This document shows, one piece after another, positions 6,887-13,089 of a DNA stretch of 18,619 nucleotides. The position numbers and the translations under genes were made by a program. Origin of the DNA: Kocuria sp. (lineage in GTDB: Bacteria; Actinomycetota; Actinomycetes; Actinomycetales; Micrococcaceae). The notes below the pieces were generated by a model. The model made no database searches, was not told the origin of the DNA, and saw only the letters and a program-made list of their open reading frames with translations. The stretch spans positions 1-18,619 of the forward strand of contig NZ_JAUMTZ010000011.1 of the NCBI RefSeq assembly GCF_030530945.1, given 5' to 3'. Every line of letters starts with the position of its first letter. Position 1 is the first letter of the stretch.

Positions 6887-6915
6887 GCCGGGCAGGGCCC
6901 GGAAGGCTCAGGGCC

Positions 6916-7896
6916 TCAGAAGTCCCAGTCCTCGTCCTCCGTGTTCACGGCCTTGCCGATCACGTAGGAGGAGCCGGATCCGGAGAAGAAGTCGTGGTTC
7001 TCGTCCGCGTTCGGGGACAGCGAGGAGAGGATCGCCGGGGAGACGTCCGTCATCTCCCGCGGGAACAGCGCCTCGTAGCCGAGGTTGTTCAGCGCCTTGT
7101 TGGCGTTGTAGTGCAGGAACTTCTTGACGTCCTCGGTCCAGCCCACGGAGTCGTAGAGCGCCTCGGCGTAGGAGACCTCGTTCTCGTAGAGCTCGTCCAG
7201 CAGCTCGTAGGTGTAGTCCTTGAGCTCCTGCTGGCGCTCGGGCGTCTCCTGCAGCAGCCCCTTCTGGTACTTGTAGCCGATGTAGTAGCCGTGCACGGCC
7301 TCGTCCCGGATGATCAGCCGGATCAGGTCCGCGGTGTTGGTCAGCTTCGCGTGCGAGGAGAAGTACATGGGCAGGTAGAAGCCCGAGTAGAAGAGGAAGG
7401 ACTCCAGCAGCGTGGAGGCCACCTTCTTCTTCAGGGGGTCGTCACCCTTGTAGTACCGCAGGACGATGTCCGCCTTGCGCTGCAGGTGCTCGTTCTCGCG
7501 GGACCACCGGAACGCCTCGTCGATCTGCTTCATCGAGGACAGCGTGGAGAAGATGGACGAGTAGGACTTGGCGTGCACCGACTCCATGAACGCGATGTTG
7601 GTGTACACCGCCTCCTCGTGCAGGGTCTTGGCGTCCGGGATGAGCGACACGGCGCCCACGGTGCCCTGGATGGTGTCCAGCAGGGTCAGGCCCGTGAACA
7701 CCTTCATGGTGAGGTCCTGCTCCTCCGCCGTGAGGGTCTTCCAGGACTGGACGTCGTTGGACAGCGGGACCTTCTCCGGGAGCCAGAAGTTGGAGGTCAG
7801 GCGGTCCCAGACCTCGGTGTCCTTCTCGTCCTGGACGCGGTTCCAGTTGATGGCCTCCGCCGGGTGGCGGAGCAGTTCGACCTCTTCGGTGGTCAT
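6916..7896 (-). CDS. nrdF: Class Ib ribonucleotide reductase small (radical) subunit
   Basis: This 326-residue protein is full length for NrdF, the di-metal tyrosyl-radical subunit that works with NrdE to make deoxyribonucleotides. All ligands are visible: Asp74 (LTLLDTIQ), Glu105 and His108 (FMESVHAKSY), Glu165, Glu199 and His202 (RDEAVHGYY). The radical Tyr112 is in HAKSYSS. The C-terminus NTEDEDWDF is the usual NrdE-docking tail. ATG 7896 is chosen because the protein begins there with the family N-terminus; GAAGGAG lies 12 nt upstream, slightly far. nrdE, nrdI and nrdH are not in the window. The gene stands alone between a strong terminator and a divergent gene, with a leader of about 120 nt that contains an SOS-like palindrome. 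Confidence 0.97.
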   Translation of the reverse strand: MTTEEVELLRHPAEAINWNRVQDEKDTEVWDRLTSNFWLPEKVPLSNDVQSWKTLTAEEQDLTMKVFTGLTLLDTIQGTVGAVSLIPDAKTLHEEAVYTNIAFMESVHAKSYSSIFSTLSSMKQIDEAFRWSRENEHLQRKADIVLRYYKGDDPLKKKVASTLLESFLFYSGFYLPMYFSSHAKLTNTADLIRLIIRDEAVHGYYIGYKYQKGLLQETPERQQELKDYTYELLDELYENEVSYAEALYDSVGWTEDVKKFLHYNANKALNNLGYEALFPREMTDVSPAILSSLSPNADENHDFFSGSGSSYVIGKAVNTEDEDWDF

Positions 7897-7921
7897 GGTG
7901 CGCGCTGGCTCCTTCGTCGGT

Positions 7922-7943
7922 GCGAACCCGTGTTCGCGTGAAC
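7922..7943. promoter_or_regulatory. LexA-like SOS box in the nrdF leader
   Basis: GCGAAC-CCGT-GTTCGC (7922-7937) is a perfect palindrome matching the actinobacterial and Gram-positive LexA pattern CGAAC-4 nt-GTTCG. The inner bases CCGT differ from the RNRY consensus at one place. A third half-site GAAC at 7940-7943 continues the 8-nt spacing. The site is 26 bp upstream of the nrdF ATG and downstream of the suggested promoter. Confidence 0.6.
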
Positions 7944-8023
7944 GGTGTGGGGGCGCGGCGGTCGCTCGGGGAAGCGATGCGCGTGTGGGGCATCGGGGCC
8001 GTCCGCGTGGAAAAGGAGTTCCC

Positions 8024-8059
8024 ACCATACTCCACGCCGACCCCCGGCTTCAGGGGGTC
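8024..8059 (-). promoter_or_regulatory. Probable nrdF promoter with overlapping inverted repeat
   Basis: On the minus strand a -35-like CTGAAG (8048-8053) and a -10-like TATGGT (8024-8029) are 18 nt apart. The -35 box falls inside the inverted repeat GACCCCC-7 nt-GGGGGTC (8039-8059), a possible operator. Transcription would begin near 8017 and give a leader of about 120 nt. The 310-bp divergent spacer 7897-8206 holds no other gene that I can see. Confidence 0.5.
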
Positions 8060-8206
8060 CGGTGGGCGACGCCGCGCACGACGCCGCGTGGTTTCCCTCA
8101 CGGCGAACGCGCCCCCGCGCCCCTTTCCTCCACCGCCCGGGGCGTGCAGGATGAGGAACCACCGACCCGCAACAGGGCTGGGTCAGCAACGAGAAGGAGA
8201 GAGCTC

Positions 8207-8389
8207 ATGCCTGACTTCGGAGGACTCGCTGACAAGGCCAAGGACATGGCCGGCGACCACCAGGACAAGGTCAACGACGGCATCGACAAGGCCGGTGACG
8301 CCGTGGACGAGAAGACCGGCAGCAAGTTCGAGGGCCAGGTCGACAAGGGCCAGGACGCCGTGCGCGATCACCTGGGCGGCAACGAGTAG
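8207..8389 (+). CDS. Small Rv0909/CsbD-like protein (putative antitoxin family)
   Basis: This 60-residue, highly charged helical protein (MPDFGGLADKAKDMAGDHQD, later AGDAVDEKTGSKFEGQVDKG) follows the KAKDxAxxHxDKVxxGIDKAGDxxDEKTGGK pattern of actinobacterial proteins related to M. tuberculosis Rv0909. These are labelled putative antitoxins, and they resemble CsbD-like stress proteins. No Rv0910-like toxin gene is next to it, so if it belongs to this family it is an orphan. The composition, almost all hydrophilic helix without Cys or Trp, also fits a desiccation or stress protein. AAGGAG ends 7 nt before the ATG. It is divergent from nrdF and is closed by a very strong hairpin. Confidence 0.85.
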   Translation: MPDFGGLADKAKDMAGDHQDKVNDGIDKAGDAVDEKTGSKFEGQVDKGQDAVRDHLGGNE

Positions 8390-8406
8390 GACCCACCCCC
8401 AGCGGT

Positions 8407-8446
8407 GGCGAGAGGGCCCCTTCCCACGGGAAGGGGCCCTCTCGCC
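8407..8446. terminator. Strong bidirectional terminator between the Rv0909-like gene and zapE
   Basis: GGCGAGAGGGCCCCTTCC (8407-8424) pairs perfectly with 8429-8446 around the loop CACG, an 18-bp stem. It lies between the stop at 8389 (+) and the zapE stop at 8471 (-), so it can serve both transcripts. No long T tract is present on either side. Confidence 0.85.
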
Positions 8447-8470
8447 GTGCGGGGGCAGCGCAGGACCCGC

Positions 8471-9520
8471 TCAGGCCTCGTCGGCCTCGCGGGCAAGGGC
8501 CGTGAGGCGGGAGACGGCGCGGTAGTACTTCTTCTGGTATCCCCCGGCCATCATCTCCTCCGTGAACACGCGGTCGAAGGGCACGCCTGTGGAGAGGATG
8601 GGCAGGTCGCGGTCGTACAGCCGGTCCGCGAGCACCACGAAGCGCAGCGCCACGGCCTGCTGGTCGATGGTGCGCACCCCGCGCCACGCGATCGCGTCCA
8701 GGTCCTGGATGAGGGCACGGTACCGGGAGGGGTGCACGCGCGAGAGCTGGTCCACCAGGGCGTCGAAGTCGTCCACGGCCACCCGCCTGCCCGCGAAGTG
8801 CTGCTCCACGGCGGCGTCCAGCGCGGCGTCGTCCGGCAGGGGCGATGGCGCCTGCGGGAGGCCGCGGTGGCGGTAGTCCTCGCCGTCGATGCGGACCACC
8901 TCGAACTGCGAGGAGAGCACCTGGATCTCGCGCTGGAAGTCCTGCGCGGCGAAGCGGCCCTCCCCCAGCGAGCCCGGCAGGGTGTTGGAGGTGGCCGCGA
9001 GCTTGACCCCGGCGTCCGCGAGCTCGCGCATGAGCCGGGACATCAGCACGGTGTCCCCGGGGTCGTCGAGCTCGAACTCGTCGATGCACACCAGCGCGTA
9101 CTCCTTCAGGGCGTCCACCGTGCGGCGGAACGTGAGCGCGCCCACCAGATTGGTGTACTCCACGAAGGTGCCGAACGCCTTGGGCCCGGGCACCGCGTGC
9201 CACAGGGAGGCGAGCAGGTGGGTCTTGCCCACGCCGAAGCCGCCGTCCAGGTAGATCCCCTGCGCCGCGGCCGGAGCCTTCTGCCCGCCGAAGAGCCTGG
9301 AGAGGAAGCCGCCGCCGCCGCGGGCGCCGCCGCCGGAGACGCCGGCGGCGAAGGCCTTGAGCTTCTCCACGGCCTCGGCCTGGGACGGCTGGGAGGGGTC
9401 CGGGCGGTAGGTGTCGAAGGACACCTCGCCGAAGCGCTCGGAGGGCCGGAACCCGTCCAGCAGCTCGTCGGCCGAGACGCGCGGGTTGCGCTCCACCAGG
9501 TGTTCGATCTGAGTGCTCAC
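8471..9520 (-). CDS. zapE: ZapE/AFG1 family cell-division ATPase
   Basis: This is 349 residues, the normal length for the AFG1/ZapE family. Walker A is GGFGVGKT (93-100, GVGKTH) and Walker B is LVCIDE (143-148). Other hallmarks are FDTYRPDPSQ (35-44), EYTNLVGALT, ATSNTLPGSLGEGRF (sensor 1 and family motif), and LPILSTGVPFDRVFTEEM near the end. In E. coli ZapE is a membrane-associated ATPase that destabilises FtsZ bundles at the septum under stress. A Gly-rich linker (about 59-87) with FLSRLFGG precedes Walker A and is unusually long. The GTG start at 9520 is chosen because GGAGG lies 9 nt upstream; an in-frame open region continues to 9631 without an RBS. It is divergent from the sulfurtransferase gene across 283 bp. 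Confidence 0.9.
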   Translation of the reverse strand: MSTQIEHLVERNPRVSADELLDGFRPSERFGEVSFDTYRPDPSQPSQAEAVEKLKAFAAGVSGGGARGGGGFLSRLFGGQKAPAAAQGIYLDGGFGVGKTHLLASLWHAVPGPKAFGTFVEYTNLVGALTFRRTVDALKEYALVCIDEFELDDPGDTVLMSRLMRELADAGVKLAATSNTLPGSLGEGRFAAQDFQREIQVLSSQFEVVRIDGEDYRHRGLPQAPSPLPDDAALDAAVEQHFAGRRVAVDDFDALVDQLSRVHPSRYRALIQDLDAIAWRGVRTIDQQAVALRFVVLADRLYDRDLPILSTGVPFDRVFTEEMMAGGYQKKYYRAVSRLTALAREADEA

Positions 9521-9534
9521 GTGAGAGGGCCTCC

Positions 9535-9552
9535 CGGCCGGCACCCCGGCCG
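9535..9552 (-). promoter_or_regulatory. Hairpin just upstream of the zapE ribosome binding site
   Basis: CGGCCGG-CACC-CCGGCCG is a 7-bp perfect stem ending next to the GGAGG (complement of CCTCC at 9530-9534). It lies in the mRNA leader and could tune zapE translation. The remaining divergent spacer (9553-9803) shows no gene; a weak -10-like TACGCT at 9722-9727 may belong to the sulfurtransferase gene. Confidence 0.35.
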
Positions 9553-9803
9553 CTCCCGTGGAGGACGCGCCGGGCCCCGGCCCTGCTGTGGACGGACGAC
9601 GGTGGGGGCGCGCCGCAGCGGCCCCGTTCACCCCCGATGCTACCGGTCAGCCCGTGGTGAACACGGCGCGCGTCCACGGCGGCCGCCGCGTTCCGGCATG
9701 CGCGCCCCGCGGGCCCAGCACTACGCTGGGGAGGGACGCAGTGCACGGTCCGCCGCGCACCGAGAGCACGCACGAGAGCACCAGGACACGAGGAGAGGTT
9801 CCC

Positions 9804-10712
9804 ATGGCTGCAGACGCAGAGCACAACGACGCCTTCGCACAGTACGCACACCCCGAGCGGCTGGTCTCCACCCAGTGGGTGGCCGAGCACGCGGGCGAGC
9901 CGGGCGTCGTCGTGGTCGAGTCCGACGAGGACGTCCTGCTGTACGAGACGGGGCACGTCCCCGGTGCCGTGAAGGTGGACTGGCACACCGACCTCAACGA
10001 GCCGGACACCCGGGACTACGTCAACGGCGAGCAGTTCGCCGCGCTGATGTCCCGCAAGGGCATCTCCCGCGAGGACACCATCGTGGTCTACGGCGACAAG
10101 TCCAACTGGTGGGCTGCCTACGCCCTGTGGGTGTTCACCCTGTTCGGCCACGAGGACGTGCGCCTGATGGACGGCGGCCGCGACAAGTGGATCGCCGAGG
10201 GCCGCGAGCTCACCACGGAGCCCACCGAGGTCACTCCCACCGACTACCCCGTGGTCGAGCGGGACGACTCCGCGATCCGCGCCTACCGCGAGGACGTGCT
10301 GGCGTCCCTGGGCTCGGTGCCGCTGATCGACGTGCGCTCCCCGCAGGAGTACACCGGCGAGCGCACCCACATGCCGGACTACCCCCAGGAGGGCACGCTG
10401 CGCGGCGGGCACATCCCCACCGCCGCTTCGGTCCCCTGGGCCCGGGCGGCCGCCGAGGACGGCACGTTCAGGTCCCGCGCGGAGCTGGAGGGGATCTACC
10501 TGGACGAGGTGGGACTGACCCCGGGTGAGGACGTGATCGCGTACTGCCGGATCGGCGAGCGCTCCTCCCACACGTGGTTCGTGCTGACCCACCTGCTGGG
10601 CTTCGAGAACGTGCGCAACTACGACGGCTCGTGGACCGAGTGGGGCAATGCCGTGCGCGTGCCCGTGGTCCAGGGCGAGGAGCGCGGCGAGGCCCCGGGA
10701 GCCGCCCGGTGA
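9804..10712 (+). CDS. Thiosulfate/mercaptopyruvate sulfurtransferase (two-domain rhodanese)
   Basis: This 302-residue tandem rhodanese has an N-terminal domain (about 20-145) containing HVPGAVKVDWHTDLN (51-65) and YGDKSNWWA (96-104), where the catalytic Cys position carries Asp, so that domain is inactive as is normal. The C-terminal domain (about 165-295) has LIDVRSPQEYTGE (174-186), GHIPTAASVPW (202-212) and the active loop CRIGERS with Cys248. It transfers sulfane sulfur, probably feeding the SufE-like partner. The ATG at 9804 has AGGAGAGG 5 nt upstream. The following gene begins inside its stop codon (GTGA), so the two are translationally coupled. It resembles the mycobacterial CysA2/SseA class. 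Cytoplasmic; no signal peptide. Confidence 0.93.
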   Translation: MAADAEHNDAFAQYAHPERLVSTQWVAEHAGEPGVVVVESDEDVLLYETGHVPGAVKVDWHTDLNEPDTRDYVNGEQFAALMSRKGISREDTIVVYGDKSNWWAAYALWVFTLFGHEDVRLMDGGRDKWIAEGRELTTEPTEVTPTDYPVVERDDSAIRAYREDVLASLGSVPLIDVRSPQEYTGERTHMPDYPQEGTLRGGHIPTAASVPWARAAAEDGTFRSRAELEGIYLDEVGLTPGEDVIAYCRIGERSSHTWFVLTHLLGFENVRNYDGSWTEWGNAVRVPVVQGEERGEAPGAAR

Positions 10713-11158
10713 GCACCCAGGACCTTCCCTCCCAGCTGGCCGAGCTCGTCACCGAGTTCCGGGAGGTGCCGGAGCCCGACAAGCTGCAGCTGCTGCTGGA
10801 GTTCTCCCGGTCCCTTCCCGAGCTGCCCGCGCGTCTCGGGGAGCACCCGGAGGAGCTCGAGCAGGTCACCGAGTGCCAGTCGGCCCTGTTCCTCACCGTG
10901 GAGCTGGACGGCACCGGCCCCCAGGCCCCGGTCAGCCTGTTCTTCTCCGCACCGGCGGAGGCGCCCACCACGCGCGGCTTCGCCGCCATCCTCCACGAGG
11001 GCCTGGACGGGCTCCCCGCGCAGCAGGTGCTGGACGTGCCGGACGACCTGCCCGAGCGGTTCGGTCTGACCAGGCTGGTCTCCCCCCTGCGGATGCGGGG
11101 GATGTCCGCCATGCTGGGCAGGATCAAGCGGCAGATCACCGCACAGCAGAGCGCCTGA
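10709..11158 (+). CDS. SufE-like sulfur acceptor protein
   Basis: This 149-residue protein has the SufE layout: an N-terminal helix with LPELPARLGEHPEEL (36-50), VTECQSALFLTVEL (53-66) with the sulfur-accepting Cys56, a central sheet ending in FFSAPAEAPTTRGFAA, then the loop LVSPLRMRGMSAMLGRIK (about 125-142) where the conserved Arg sits. In SufE of E. coli the Cys receives persulfide from SufS and activates it. Here the residue before Cys is Glu rather than Gly. I believe this is common in actinobacterial members, but I cannot check. The GTG start overlaps the upstream stop by 4 bases, with GGGAG 7 nt upstream. The likely role is taking sulfur from the rhodanese next door. No sufS is in the window. 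Confidence 0.88.
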   Translation: MSTQDLPSQLAELVTEFREVPEPDKLQLLLEFSRSLPELPARLGEHPEELEQVTECQSALFLTVELDGTGPQAPVSLFFSAPAEAPTTRGFAAILHEGLDGLPAQQVLDVPDDLPERFGLTRLVSPLRMRGMSAMLGRIKRQITAQQSA

Positions 11159-11175
11159 GCACCACGGCGCGGCTC

Positions 11176-11203
11176 GCGGGCCGGGACTCAGGTCCCGGCC
11201 CGC
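11176..11203. terminator. Bidirectional terminator whose loop holds the hydrolase stop codon
   Basis: GCGGGCCGGGAC (11176-11187) pairs perfectly with 11192-11203 around the loop TCAG. The TCA at 11188-11190 is the stop of the minus-strand hydrolase gene, so its last codons form one arm. The same hairpin lies 18 bp after the SufE-like stop and can end that transcript too. Confidence 0.75.
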
Positions 11204-12423
11204 AGCACTGCCGGCAGCCAGTCCCCGATCGCACGCTCGTAGCGCTTGCGGTCGATGTTCCACTCCTTGGTGTGCCGTGCCCCGGAGAAGCCCACGAAGT
11301 CCACGTGGGGGCTGAGGTCCGCCAGCTTCACGGAGCCCGCCACGGGCACCACCTCGTCGTCCGTGGAGTGCAGGATCAGGGTGGGCGTGCCGATGTCCTC
11401 CCAGCGGGTCAGCCAGTCCAGGGCGTGCAGGTCCACCGGGGCCGAGAGCCCGGTGATCCGCGGACCCCACCGGTGGGAGATCATGTCCGCCGCCAGACGC
11501 CCCACACGCCGGGGGACGCGGTGCGCGCGGGTCTGGTGGGCCAGCAGCTCGTACCAGTCCACCACGGGACCGGTGAGCACGAGCGCGCGGATGCGGTCCC
11601 TGTACTCGCTCAGCTCGGTGGTGCGCAGCACGATGGCCCCGCCCATGGACCAGCCGAAGAGCACCACGTCCGAGGCCCCGTGCTCCAGCGCCCAGCGGAT
11701 GCCGGCCTGCACGTCCTCCCACTCGGTGAAGCCCAGGCCGTACCGGTTGTCCTGGGTGGTCGGGGCCTCGCGGTCGTTGCGGTAGGAGAGGATCAGGCTG
11801 TGCAGGCCCAGCTCGTGGGCCACGCGGGCGCCCCGGATGCACTCCGGACGCTGGGCGCCGCGGCCGTGGACCATCACCGCCCACGTGCCCCCGTGGTCCG
11901 GGCGGGCGGTGTCGCCGTCGGCGGGCACGAGCCACGCGGGGGCGGCCCCGAGCGGCGTGGGGATCTCCACGGTGGCGTGGGCCAGGCCCGCGTCGGACGG
12001 GCGCTCGTACACGGTCCCGGTCCAGTGTCCCCGGGTGCCCACCGTGAGCTCGCCGCGATACACGCGCTCCACCACCCGGGTCACGGTGGCTCCGGTCTGG
12101 CGCACCACGAACCCGATGCGGGCGAGCCCGGCGCCGTCGTCGAAGCGCAGCGCGTAGGTTCCCGCCACGCGGGTGTCCGGGGTGGCGGGCAGCGTCACCA
12201 GGGTGAGCCCGGAGTGGGGGTCCTCCTCCAGCTTCAGCACGGTGACATTGCCGGGTCGGGTGGAGGGGGTCACCACGTGCCGGGCGACGAGCGCGGCGGC
12301 CCCGCCGGAGACGGCGAACGTGGCGGAGGCCGCGCCGATGCTCGCGGCGGCTCCCACGAGGGCGCCGTGGCGCCACGAACGGGCGGGGTCCGGGTCCTGC
12401 CGAGCAGGGGTCAGCCTAGCCAT
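11188..12423 (-). CDS. Membrane-anchored alpha/beta hydrolase
   Basis: This is 411 residues. A hydrophobic segment (about 20-47, Ala/Gly/Val-rich with WRHG before it) is an N-terminal membrane anchor, probably with the catalytic domain outside. The segment from 60 to 165 forms an additional domain (GELTVGTRGHWTGTVYERPSD). The hydrolase fold begins at VMVHGRGAQ (183-191, oxyanion loop). The nucleophile elbow is GWSMGGA with Ser259 (257-263), the acid is in LHSTDDEVVP (Asp355 or Asp356), and the base is GARHTKEWN with His384. It resembles the YtaP/bem46-type esterase and peptidase group, with unknown substrate. The ATG at 12423 has no ribosome binding site, but CACAAT sits 6 nt upstream, suggesting a leaderless mRNA. 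It is convergent with the SufE-like gene and divergent from msrB. Confidence 0.85.
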   Translation of the reverse strand: MARLTPARQDPDPARSWRHGALVGAAASIGAASATFAVSGGAAALVARHVVTPSTRPGNVTVLKLEEDPHSGLTLVTLPATPDTRVAGTYALRFDDGAGLARIGFVVRQTGATVTRVVERVYRGELTVGTRGHWTGTVYERPSDAGLAHATVEIPTPLGAAPAWLVPADGDTARPDHGGTWAVMVHGRGAQRPECIRGARVAHELGLHSLILSYRNDREAPTTQDNRYGLGFTEWEDVQAGIRWALEHGASDVVLFGWSMGGAIVLRTTELSEYRDRIRALVLTGPVVDWYELLAHQTRAHRVPRRVGRLAADMISHRWGPRITGLSAPVDLHALDWLTRWEDIGTPTLILHSTDDEVVPVAGSVKLADLSPHVDFVGFSGARHTKEWNIDRKRYERAIGDWLPAVLRAGT

Positions 12424-12429
12424 GGCGCC

Positions 12430-12435
12430 ATTGTG
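12430..12435 (-). promoter_or_regulatory. -10-like CACAAT immediately upstream of the hydrolase start
   Basis: On the minus strand CACAAT is followed by 6 nt (GGCGCC) and the ATG at 12423. This fits a transcript that starts at the ATG itself. There is no visible -35 box. Confidence 0.35.
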
Positions 12436-12536
12436 GCACGGCCCCGTCACCCCACCGCGGTGCGCGGCGGGCATAACGGCGGGGGCGGCGTGGTTGGAGG
12501 TGTACGAGAACCCCACGACCATCGGAGGCACACACC

Positions 12537-12992
12537 GTGGACAGCAACGACGGACCGCAGCGGCGGGACACCCCCCGCGCCCTGAGCCCGGAGGAGGCCG
12601 CCGCGCGCACGGACGCGCAGTGGCGCGAGGCACTGAACCCGCTCGAGTACAGCGTCCTGCGCCAGGCGGGCACCGAGGCTCCCCACACGGGTGAGTACGT
12701 GGACACCACCACCGAGGGGGTGTACGAGTGCCGCGCGTGCGGTGCGGAGCTGTTCCGCTCGGAGACCAAGTTCCCGGCGCACTGCGGCTGGCCCTCCTTC
12801 TTCGCGCCCCTGGCCGAGGACCGCGTGCGCTACATCGAGGACACCACGCTGGGCATGAAGCGCGTGGAGGTCCGGTGCGCCACGTGCGACTCCCACCTGG
12901 GCCACGTGTTCGAGGGCGAGGGCTACGGCACCCCCACCGACCTGCGCTACTGCATGAACTCCGTGTCCCTGCGCCTGGTCCCAGCCGAGTAG
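12537..12992 (+). CDS. msrB: Peptide methionine-(R)-S-oxide reductase
   Basis: This 151-residue protein contains the MsrB fold. Zinc ligands are CRAC (Cys65, Cys68) and CATC (Cys114, Cys117). Substrate motifs are HTGEYVDTT (50-58) and HCGWPSFF (82-89), and the catalytic Cys139 is in RYCMNSVSL (usually RYCINSASL). The resolving Cys seen in some MsrB proteins is not obvious; Cys83 in HCGWPSF is a candidate. It repairs methionine-R-sulfoxide with thioredoxin. The GTG start at 12537 is supported by GGAGG 8 nt upstream; no other start is as good. It is divergent from the hydrolase. A modest hairpin follows, before the DUF3000 gene. Confidence 0.95.
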   Translation: MDSNDGPQRRDTPRALSPEEAAARTDAQWREALNPLEYSVLRQAGTEAPHTGEYVDTTTEGVYECRACGAELFRSETKFPAHCGWPSFFAPLAEDRVRYIEDTTLGMKRVEVRCATCDSHLGHVFEGEGYGTPTDLRYCMNSVSLRLVPAE

Positions 12993-12996
12993 CACC

Positions 12997-13014
12997 CCCG
13001 GGCGGCAGCCCGGG
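12997..13014 (+). terminator. Possible weak terminator after msrB
   Basis: CCCGGGC-GGCA-GCCCGGG is a perfect 7-bp stem, starting 4 nt after the stop. No T tract follows. It supports msrB as a separate unit from DUF3000. Confidence 0.45.
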
Positions 13015-13077
13015 CACACCGGGCGCCACGCACCGGCGACACGCACCCAAACGCCCTCCGGTGTCCGAGCCTGTGGT

Positions 13078-13083
13078 TACTGT
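13078..13083 (+). promoter_or_regulatory. -10-like TACTGT for a leaderless DUF3000 transcript
   Basis: TACTGT is followed by 6 nt (GACCCT) and then the GTG start at 13090. No ribosome binding site exists upstream of that codon. The distance matches a transcription start at the codon itself. No clear -35 box is visible. Confidence 0.45.
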
Positions 13084-13089
13084 GACCCT

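Noticed and set aside
6533..6915. A short gene in the hairpin-rich spacer
   Set aside because: The open frames present are short, have no RBS, and cross the perfect palindromes. I treat it as non-coding.
8090..8206. An alternative sigma-factor promoter (GGAAC at 8155-8159) for the Rv0909-like gene
   Set aside because: The downstream GTC lies about 22 nt away, too far for the ECF-type spacing, and no second box matches.
8271..10592. 773-codon minus-strand frame spanning zapE and the rhodanese gene
   Set aside because: It joins antisense and out-of-frame shadows of two genuine genes and has no family motif.
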